DNA from: Bacillota bacterium
Lineage (GTDB): Bacteria > Bacillota > Bacilli > Bacillales_B > DSM-18226
Length of the DNA: 12,430 bases
NCBI GenBank assembly: GCA_030705665.1
Contig: JAUZQA010000056.1
Location: 1 to 12,430 of the forward strand
Reading direction: 5' to 3'
Both the position numbers and the translations under genes were made by a program. A model generated the notes under the pieces. That model searched no databases, was not told where the DNA came from, and saw only the letters and a list, made by a program, of their open reading frames with translations. This document shows, in pieces, positions 6,715 to 12,430 of this stretch (position 1 is its first letter; every line of letters begins with the position of its first letter).

Positions 6715-7842
6715 ATGAAGGAATCAATTGATTTAAGTAAATATTCAATTAGGACTGATTTAGCCATCGAAGCTACTGAGATGGCCTTAGCTCAAAAAGC
6801 TGTAGGGACGGTAGAACAAGAAGAAAATCTGTCACAAATTGAAGGCGTCATTATAAAAGAAAAAGAAGTGAATGATATAAAGATATCGTTAGTTGAAGTA
6901 TCTGGAGAGGCGGAAAGTCAGCTTGGTAAAAAAGCCGGCAGGTATTTAACAATTGAAGTTCAAGGTATTCGTGAACAGGATACCCCCCTGCAGCAAAAGG
7001 TTGAGGAAATCTTTGCAAGTGAGTTTTCCCGTTTTTTGGAAGGAACAGGAATAAACAAAAACGACTCATGTTTAGTTGTAGGGCTTGGTAACTGGAACGT
7101 CACTCCGGATGCACTCGGGCCTATCGTTTGTGAAAACCTTATGGTTACGAGGCATTTGTTTCAATTACAGCCGGAAAACATTGAGGAGGGCTATCGTTCG
7201 GTAAGTGCTCTGTCTCCAGGAGTTATGGGGTTAACGGGAATTGAGACTAGCGATATTATTTTTGGTGTTGTAGAAAAAACAAAACCTGATTTCGTGATTG
7301 CGATTGATGCTTTAGCGGCAAGATCGATTGAAAGGGTCAACTCAACCATTCAAATTTCCGATACAGGCATACATCCCGGGTCAGGTGTTGGCAATAAAAG
7401 AAAGGAACTAAGTAAAGAAACTTTGGGTATTCCTGTGATCGCAATTGGCGTTCCAACGGTTGTTGATGCTGTTTCCATCACAAGTGACACGATCGATTTT
7501 ATTTTAAAACATTTTGGGAAAGAAATAAGAGAAGGCAACCGCCCGTCCCGAGCACTTGCTCCAGCAGGAATGAGGTTTGGGGAACGGAAAAAATTAACGG
7601 ATGAGGATCTTCCTGAGGAAAAACAAAGGAAAACATTTATGGGTATAGTTGGAACACTCTCGGATGATGAAAAAAGAAAATTAATCTATGAGGTCCTTTC
7701 TCCATTAGGACATAATCTGATGGTTACCCCGAAAGAAGTGGATGTGTTTATCGAGGATATGGCCAATCTGATTGCGAGTGGATTAAATGCTTCTTTGCAT
7801 CATACTGTTAATCAAGGGAATACCGGTTTTTATACAAGATAA
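6715..7842 (+). CDS. gpr: Spore germination protease GPR
   Basis: 375 residues. GPR degrades small acid-soluble spore proteins early in germination, releasing amino acids and freeing DNA. It is made as an inactive zymogen in the forespore. The prosegment and cleavage region [20 protein letters not shown] is visible, with removal expected after about 15–16 residues. The two aspartates of this atypical aspartic protease are present: D132 in [11 protein letters not shown] and D198 in [12 protein letters not shown]. Their 66-residue separation equals that of D127/D193 in the B. megaterium enzyme. ATG 6715 follows GGAGTGAG (6701–6708). It is divergent from rpsT and runs into yqxA after a short gap with no terminator; the usual next gene, spoIIP, is missing. 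Confidence 0.96.
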   Translation: MKESIDLSKYSIRTDLAIEATEMALAQKAVGTVEQEENLSQIEGVIIKEKEVNDIKISLVEVSGEAESQLGKKAGRYLTIEVQGIREQDTPLQQKVEEIFASEFSRFLEGTGINKNDSCLVVGLGNWNVTPDALGPIVCENLMVTRHLFQLQPENIEEGYRSVSALSPGVMGLTGIETSDIIFGVVEKTKPDFVIAIDALAARSIERVNSTIQISDTGIHPGSGVGNKRKELSKETLGIPVIAIGVPTVVDAVSITSDTIDFILKHFGKEIREGNRPSRALAPAGMRFGERKKLTDEDLPEEKQRKTFMGIVGTLSDDEKRKLIYEVLSPLGHNLMVTPKEVDVFIEDMANLIASGLNASLHHTVNQGNTGFYTR

Positions 7843-7887
7843 TATGTTTGTAAAAGCTCCTTAAAAACAAGAGATATGGTGCAGAAT

Positions 7888-8202
7888 ATGAAGATGTTTA
7901 TTCTTAAAAGCTTTTGTTTATTAACCCTAATGTTTCTTTTTACTTTAGTCGGAATGAGTGCTGCCAATAAAGGGATGAATAGTATGAAAGGAATAAGTCA
8001 TTCGGAAAGACAATCGCATTCTGTCCAAATTCAAGATTTGAATCATTCAATTAATAATGATCATCTGAGCCATAATATAGCGGCAAAACAGCAAAAACTT
8101 GAAAAAATGAATTCCTTTAACTTTTTTTCTTATATGGGTAAGGAGTTATCAGAGGGAATCTCTCAATCCTTAGGAAATCTCATCAAGATCGTGACAAAAT
8201 AA
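7888..8202 (+). CDS. yqxA: YqxA-like (DUF3679) small membrane or exported protein
   Basis: About 104 residues. A hydrophobic N-terminal segment (FILKSFCLLTLMFLFTLVGM) forms a single membrane anchor or uncleaved signal. AANKGMNSMKG follows, then a polar His/Ser/Gln-rich stretch and an amphipathic C-terminus (FFSYMGKELSEGISQSLGNL). Length, topology and position directly before lepA match YqxA of B. subtilis; its function is unknown to me. The start is uncertain. ATG 7888 has GGTG 6 bases upstream and places the hydrophobic segment as expected, while an in-frame ATG at 7876 has no good ribosome binding site. The lack of a strong site suggests coupling to upstream translation. Probably co-transcribed with gpr and ended by the terminator at 8209–8238. 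Confidence 0.78.
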   Translation: MKMFILKSFCLLTLMFLFTLVGMSAANKGMNSMKGISHSERQSHSVQIQDLNHSINNDHLSHNIAAKQQKLEKMNSFNFFSYMGKELSEGISQSLGNLIKIVTK

Positions 8203-8208
8203 GGCCAT

Positions 8209-8238
8209 AAAGGCGGTACCACCCGGTGCTGCTTTTTT
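8209..8238 (+). terminator. Intrinsic terminator after yqxA
   Basis: A stem of up to 12 bp (8209–8220 with 8225–8236, loop ACCC, including some G·U pairs) overlaps a run of six T (8233–8238). It starts 6 bases after the yqxA stop and separates the gpr–yqxA unit from lepA. Confidence 0.88.
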
Positions 8239-8289
8239 AGTTGACACCTTTTGAAAGGCGTGAAACTGCCACTTTGGAACTACTTATGA

Positions 8290-8318
8290 TTGAATCTTGA
8301 AACTCCTGCTGATATAAT
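8290..8318 (+). promoter_or_regulatory. Sigma-A promoter of lepA
   Basis: TTGAAT (8290–8295), a 17-base spacer, and a consensus TATAAT (8313–8318). Transcription would start near 8325, about 40 bases before the lepA start codon. Confidence 0.82.
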
Positions 8319-8363
8319 CAAAAATAGTGTACATTGTGCGAGTATAGTAGGAGTGAACTACCA

Positions 8364-10199
8364 GTGAACAGAGAAGAAAAACTTAAACGTCAATCAAAAA
8401 TTAGAAATTTTTCAATCATCGCTCACATCGATCACGGAAAATCAACATTGGCAGACCGCATTTTAGAAAAGACCAATGCATTATCCTCCCGTGAAATGAA
8501 AGATCAGCTTTTGGATTCTATGGACCTTGAGCGTGAGCGCGGAATTACAATAAAATTAAATGCGGTACAGCTTAAGTATAAAGCAAAAGATGGTGAAGAA
8601 TATATCTTCCATTTAATCGATACTCCAGGACATGTCGACTTCACCTATGAAGTCTCCCGCAGCCTTGCAGCATGTGAAGGAGCGGTCTTGGTTGTTGACG
8701 CAGCCCAAGGTATTGAAGCACAAACGCTTGCAAATGTATACCTTGCTCTTGACAATAATCTTGAAATTTTACCAGTGATCAATAAAATCGATTTGCCAAG
8801 TGCTGATCCTGAAAGGGTTCGTAATGAGATTGAAGAGGTAATAGGCCTAGATGCCTCAGAAGCTGTTCTTGCATCTGCCAAAGCAGGAATTGGGATCGAA
8901 GAAATTCTTGAACAAATCGTTAAAACGATCCCTGCACCTACAGGAGACCCAGAAGCTCCTTTAAAAGCGCTTATCTTTGATTCTCTGTACGATGCCTATC
9001 GGGGAGTAGTCGCTTATATCAGGGTTGCCGAAGGAACTGTTAAAGTAGGCGACAAAATTAAAATGATGGCAACTGGCAAAGAGTTCGAAGTAAATGAAGT
9101 TGGAGTTTTCACTCCAAAAGTTGATTTGCGTGATGAATTGACAGTGGGAGATGTAGGCTTTTTAACAGCTTCGATCAAAAACGTAGGGGATACTCGTGTT
9201 GGTGATACCATCACAAATGCTAGAAATGGGGCAACGGAGCCTCTGCCTGGATACCGCAAAATGAATCCGATGGTTTACTGTGGACTTTATCCAATCGATA
9301 ATTCCAGATTTAATGATTTACGTGAAGCATTAGAAAAACTGCAGCTAAATGATGCGGCCCTTCAATTTGAGCCGGAAACATCCCAAGCTCTTGGATTTGG
9401 TTTCCGTTGTGGGTTTCTTGGTCTTCTTCATATGGAAATTATTCAAGAACGGATTGAACGAGAATTCAATATTGATTTAATTACCACAGCACCAAGTGTT
9501 ATTTATCATGTAATCATGACAGATGGAACTGAGATTAGAGTGGACAATCCGTCTGATATGCCTGACCCGCAAAAGATTGACCGCGTTGAAGAGCCATATG
9601 TTAAAGCTACGATGATGGCACCAAATGATTATGTTGGAGCAATAATGGAACTCTGCCAGAATAAGCGCGGTAATTTTATTGATATGCAATACGTAAGTGA
9701 AAACCGTGTCACGATCACCTATGATATACCATTAGCAGAGATTGTTTATGACTTTTTCGATCAATTAAAGTCAAGCACAAAAGGTTATGCCTCCTTTGAC
9801 TATGAGCTAATTGGCTATAAACCATCTAAATTAGTGAAAATGGATATACTGTTAAATGCAGAAACGGTTGATGCATTAAGTTTTATTGTTCATAAGGATT
9901 TTGCCTATGAACGTGGGAAAATAATTGTTGAGAAATTAAAGGAATTAATCCCAAGACAGCAATTTGAGGTACCGATTCAAGCTGCTGTTGGACAAAAAAT
10001 TGTTGCCCGTTCGACCATAAAAGCAATGCGAAAGAATGTCTTAGCTAAATGTTACGGTGGGGATATTTCTCGTAAGCGGAAACTGCTCGAAAAGCAAAAA
10101 GAAGGTAAAAAACGGATGAAGCAGGTTGGTTCTGTTGAGGTGCCACAGGAAGCATTTATGGCCGTTTTAAAAATGGACGATAATAACCAAAAGAAATAA
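8364..10199 (+). CDS. lepA: Elongation factor 4 (LepA), ribosome-associated GTPase
   Basis: 611 residues, the normal length. EF-4 is a translational GTPase that acts on ribosomes (back-translocation and assembly roles have been proposed). The P-loop AHIDHGKST is at 20–28, followed by the switch I region (RERGITIK), DTPGH (G3), NKID (G4) and SAK (G5). EF-Tu-like domain II, the EF-G-like domains III and V, and the LepA-specific C-terminal domain ([25 protein letters not shown]) are all present. GTG 8364 was chosen because AGGAG (8349–8353) is optimally spaced and [19 protein letters not shown] fits the family. An upstream TTG at 8334 would add ten unrelated residues and lies only about 10 bases past the expected transcription start. 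Own promoter and own terminator. Confidence 0.98.
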   Translation: MNREEKLKRQSKIRNFSIIAHIDHGKSTLADRILEKTNALSSREMKDQLLDSMDLERERGITIKLNAVQLKYKAKDGEEYIFHLIDTPGHVDFTYEVSRSLAACEGAVLVVDAAQGIEAQTLANVYLALDNNLEILPVINKIDLPSADPERVRNEIEEVIGLDASEAVLASAKAGIGIEEILEQIVKTIPAPTGDPEAPLKALIFDSLYDAYRGVVAYIRVAEGTVKVGDKIKMMATGKEFEVNEVGVFTPKVDLRDELTVGDVGFLTASIKNVGDTRVGDTITNARNGATEPLPGYRKMNPMVYCGLYPIDNSRFNDLREALEKLQLNDAALQFEPETSQALGFGFRCGFLGLLHMEIIQERIEREFNIDLITTAPSVIYHVIMTDGTEIRVDNPSDMPDPQKIDRVEEPYVKATMMAPNDYVGAIMELCQNKRGNFIDMQYVSENRVTITYDIPLAEIVYDFFDQLKSSTKGYASFDYELIGYKPSKLVKMDILLNAETVDALSFIVHKDFAYERGKIIVEKLKELIPRQQFEVPIQAAVGQKIVARSTIKAMRKNVLAKCYGGDISRKRKLLEKQKEGKKRMKQVGSVEVPQEAFMAVLKMDDNNQKK

Positions 10200-10210
10200 A
10201 TGTAATATAG

Positions 10211-10257
10211 GGGTTTGGCTCGCCACGGGATGGAATGGGGGAGCCAGCCTCTTTTTT
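10211..10257 (+). terminator. Intrinsic terminator after lepA
   Basis: An 11-position stem with one mismatch (10211–10221 with 10241–10251; core TGGCTC/GAGCCA) closes a 19-base loop and is followed by six T (10252–10257). hemW begins about 20 bases later with no separate promoter visible, so hemW expression probably depends on read-through. Confidence 0.8.
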
Positions 10258-10278
10258 AAATTTGAGAAGGTGAAATCA

Positions 10279-11424
10279 ATGATTAAATCAGCATATATAC
10301 ATATCCCATTCTGTCACCATATTTGCCATTATTGTGATTTTAATAAAGTATTTTTGCAGGGCCAGCCAGTTGATGATTATTTGAATGCACTTGAACAAGA
10401 AATAGTCATGACATTAGACAACAATCATACAGAGCGGTTGGAAACCATTTTCGTCGGGGGCGGAACCCCGACAGCCTTAAATGAAAAGCAATTGGAGCGT
10501 TTATGCAGAATCATTAGAAATCACTTGCCAATCGGAGAACAATTTGAATTTACCTTTGAGGCAAATCCCGGCGATTTATCGGCTGAAAAATTGCAAATAT
10601 TAAGGGATGCTGGGGTTAATCGAGTAAGTCTTGGTGCACAGACCTTTAATGACGAATTATTAAAGAAGATTGGCCGGGCACATTGTGCAAGTGATATCAT
10701 CGATTCTATTGCAGAGATCAAGAAGATAGGTTTTAAAAATATTAGTATTGACTTAATTTTTAGTTTGCCTGGTCAGACTGTTGCCGACTTTAAAGAAACA
10801 CTTCAACAGGCATTTTCGCTTGAAATTCCACATTACTCAGGTTATTCGTTGATTATTGAGCCTAAGACTGTATTTTACAATTTGATGCAAAAGGGTAAAC
10901 TTCTCACTCCTGGGGAGGATGCTGAAGCCGAAATGTATGAGCTTCTAATGGAAGAAATGTCTTTTCATGGGTACCACCAATATGAAATTAGTAATTTTTC
11001 AAAGCCTGGATTTGAAAGCAGGCACAATCTGACCTATTGGAATAACGCGGAGTATTTTGGTTTTGGGGCTGGGGCACATAGTTATGTTGAAGGCTCGCGA
11101 AGGTCGAATGTCGGTCCATTAAAAAAATATATGGAAATGATTAAGAAAGGCGATTTTCCAATGTTGGAAGAAAATAAAGTATCGAGGGCTGAGCAGATGG
11201 AAGAAGAGATGTTTTTAGGTCTGCGGAAAACGGAGGGTGTTTCTATCGCGAAATTCTTTCACAAGTTTGGCCATGAACCACTCTCATTATTTCATAATGA
11301 AATAACAAGCTTGGTTCAAAAAGGCTGGCTAGAAACAAATAGTGAAAACATATATTTAACGAAAAGGGGACGGCTTTTGGGGAACGAAGTATTTCAATCG
11401 TTCTTGGGAATATGTAATGATTGA
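10279..11424 (+). CDS. hemW: HemW, radical SAM heme chaperone (HemN-like)
   Basis: 381 residues. The radical SAM cluster motif is C12-x3-C16-x2-C19 followed by D-F (IPFCHHICHYCDF). True coproporphyrinogen dehydrogenase HemN has a further cysteine after the third (CxxxCxxCxC), so this is the HemW type, named hemN in older B. subtilis annotation. HemW is reported to bind heme and deliver it to respiratory proteins. The SAM-binding GGGTPT motif, EANPGD, GVNRVSLGAQTF and the YEISNFSKPG–HNLTYW block are present, with a C-terminal winged-helix-like region. Start ATG 10279 follows AGAAGGTGA; an in-frame GTG at 10270 lies inside that site. The stop codon overlaps the -35 of the hrcA promoter. Confidence 0.95.
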   Translation: MIKSAYIHIPFCHHICHYCDFNKVFLQGQPVDDYLNALEQEIVMTLDNNHTERLETIFVGGGTPTALNEKQLERLCRIIRNHLPIGEQFEFTFEANPGDLSAEKLQILRDAGVNRVSLGAQTFNDELLKKIGRAHCASDIIDSIAEIKKIGFKNISIDLIFSLPGQTVADFKETLQQAFSLEIPHYSGYSLIIEPKTVFYNLMQKGKLLTPGEDAEAEMYELLMEEMSFHGYHQYEISNFSKPGFESRHNLTYWNNAEYFGFGAGAHSYVEGSRRSNVGPLKKYMEMIKKGDFPMLEENKVSRAEQMEEEMFLGLRKTEGVSIAKFFHKFGHEPLSLFHNEITSLVQKGWLETNSENIYLTKRGRLLGNEVFQSFLGICND

Positions 11425-11448
11425 CACCATCCCCCTCAATTTGATAAT
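11421..11448 (+). promoter_or_regulatory. Sigma-A promoter of the hrcA heat-shock operon
   Basis: A consensus TTGACA (11421–11426) and GATAAT (11443–11448) are separated by 16 bases; the alternative ATAATT gives 17. The -35 includes the hemW TGA stop (11422–11424). CIRCE lies immediately downstream, around the expected transcription start, as usual for HrcA-repressed promoters. Confidence 0.85.
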
Positions 11449-11460
11449 TTATTATTAGAA

Positions 11461-11487
11461 TTAGCACTCGAGGTTAGGGAGTGCTAA
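11461..11487. promoter_or_regulatory. CIRCE operator of hrcA
   Basis: A perfect TTAGCACTC-N9-GAGTGCTAA, identical to the consensus CIRCE element bound by HrcA. It lies between the promoter and the hrcA start, giving autorepression of hrcA (and normally grpE-dnaK-dnaJ) at non-stress temperatures. Confidence 0.97.
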
Positions 11488-11499
11488 CAGAGGTGATGA

Positions 11500-12430
11500 A
11501 TGTTGTTAACAGACCGTCAATTATTAATTTTACAAGTTCTTGTTGATGACTTTATTCAATCCGCGCAGCCAGTCGGTTCTAGAAGCCTTTCGAAAAAGCA
11601 GGGCATTGCCTTTAGTTCTGCAACGATACGAAATGAGATGGCAGACTTAGAGGACTTGGGGTTTATTGAAAAAACGCATACTTCTTCAGGACGGATCCCA
11701 TCTGAAAAAGGATACCGGTATTATGTTGATCACCTCTTGTCACCCCAAAGGTTGAATCAGCAAGAAATTTTGAAGATAAAATCAATCTTTGCTGAAAAGA
11801 TATTTGAGTATGAAAAAATTATTCAAAGATCTGCAAAGATATTATCGGAATTAACGAATTATACTTCAATTGTCCTGGGACCAGCGGCAAGTATTAATAA
11901 GCTCAAGCGGATTCAAATTGTTCCGATCAATAAAGAAACTGTAGTTGCTATTTTTGTCACAGATACAGGTCACGTTGAAAATCGTACATTACACCTGCCG
12001 TCGTCCATAGATGTTGGAGAGCTGGAAAAAACGGTAAATATATTAAATGACCGCTTAATTAACGTACCACTTGAAGAATTAAACGATAAAATTTATAAAG
12101 AAGTCGCCTCCCTTTTACGGCAGCATATTCAGAACTTTGATTTAATGCTTCATACAGTTGCTGAAACGTTTAAAATGTCTTCGAATGAGAAATTGTTTTT
12201 TGGCGGAAAAGCAAATATTTTGAGCCAGCCGGATTTCCATGACTTGGATAAAATTCGCAATCTCATGAATATGATTGAACACGAAGATTGGATTTACAAT
12301 TTGATTAAGAAAAATCCGACTGGTATAAACATCAAGATTGGTACCGAAAACAACATTAGTGCCATGGAAAATTGCAGCTTGATCACTGCTACTTATTCAG
12401 TGGGATCTGAAAAGCTCGGAACGATAGCCA
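11500..12430 (+). CDS. hrcA: HrcA, heat-inducible transcription repressor (3' end outside window)
   Basis: About 310 residues are visible of a protein usually near 343. HrcA binds CIRCE and represses the class I heat-shock operons hrcA-grpE-dnaK-dnaJ and groESL; its folding depends on GroEL. The N-terminal winged-helix domain is clear ([59 protein letters not shown]). The GAF-like regulatory and insertion domains follow, and the frame is open to the right edge (ending SEKLGTIA). ATG 11500 is preceded by GAGGTGAT (11490–11497); TTG 11503 in the same frame is an equally spaced alternative. No frameshift is seen. Confidence 0.96.
   Translation, partial: MLLTDRQLLILQVLVDDFIQSAQPVGSRSLSKKQGIAFSSATIRNEMADLEDLGFIEKTHTSSGRIPSEKGYRYYVDHLLSPQRLNQQEILKIKSIFAEKIFEYEKIIQRSAKILSELTNYTSIVLGPAASINKLKRIQIVPINKETVVAIFVTDTGHVENRTLHLPSSIDVGELEKTVNILNDRLINVPLEELNDKIYKEVASLLRQHIQNFDLMLHTVAETFKMSSNEKLFFGGKANILSQPDFHDLDKIRNLMNMIEHEDWIYNLIKKNPTGINIKIGTENNISAMENCSLITATYSVGSEKLGTIA

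Noticed and set aside
8209..8226. T-box-like GGGTGGTACCGCC on the minus strand
   Set aside because: It resembles the T-box antiterminator motif but is just one reading of the yqxA terminator stem. No specifier stem precedes it and no minus-strand gene follows.
8241..8269. TTGACA at 8241–8246 as the lepA -35
   Set aside because: There is no -10-like hexamer at 16–18 bases downstream. The pair at 8290/8313 is far better.
8334..8363. Longer LepA from TTG 8334
   Set aside because: The ten extra residues do not fit the family. The TTG has no ribosome binding site and lies about 10 bases past the expected transcription start. GTG 8364 has AGGAG at good spacing.
8645..9689. Minus-strand open frames within lepA
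   Set aside because: They are low-complexity shadows of the highly conserved lepA coding sequence with no start signals.

Overview
The window is a conserved chromosomal block from an endospore-forming Bacillota, most likely a member of the Bacillaceae close to Bacillus sensu lato. The evidence is the gene order (yqeM–comER–comEA–comEB–comEC–yqzM–holA–rpsT–gpr–yqxA–lepA–hemW–hrcA), the spore germination protease, strong AGGAGG-type ribosome binding sites, frequent TTG/GTG starts and AT-rich DNA. I cannot fix the genus. Nothing looks mobile: there are no transposases, integrases, CRISPR arrays or tRNA genes.

Left part (1–4704): the last codons of a YqeM-type methyltransferase face comER (minus strand) across a bidirectional terminator. 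comER is divergent from the late competence operon comEA–comEB–comEC. This operon encodes the surface DNA receptor, a dCMP deaminase and the membrane channel. All look intact, including the metallo-beta-lactamase residues of ComEC. A hairpin overlaps the comEB stop codon.

Middle (4705–6503): a 43-residue membrane protein gene, yqzM, lies on the minus strand with its own terminator. Then come about 290 non-coding bases with a perfect 15-bp inverted repeat. Its core matches the HrcA operator CIRCE at 8 of 9 positions per arm with the correct 9-base spacer. This lies upstream of holA (DNA polymerase III delta). holA and rpsT (S20, minus strand) converge on a shared terminator.

Right part (6504–12430): gpr is followed after a short gap by yqxA. 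In B. subtilis the engulfment hydrolase gene spoIIP lies between these two; here it is absent. yqxA ends at a strong terminator. lepA has a good sigma-A promoter and its own terminator, then comes hemW. The hrcA promoter starts inside the hemW stop codon and is followed by a perfect CIRCE element. hrcA runs off the right edge and would normally lead into grpE-dnaK-dnaJ.

I found no wholly new multi-gene system. The two points most worth a second look are the missing spoIIP and the CIRCE-like element ahead of holA.
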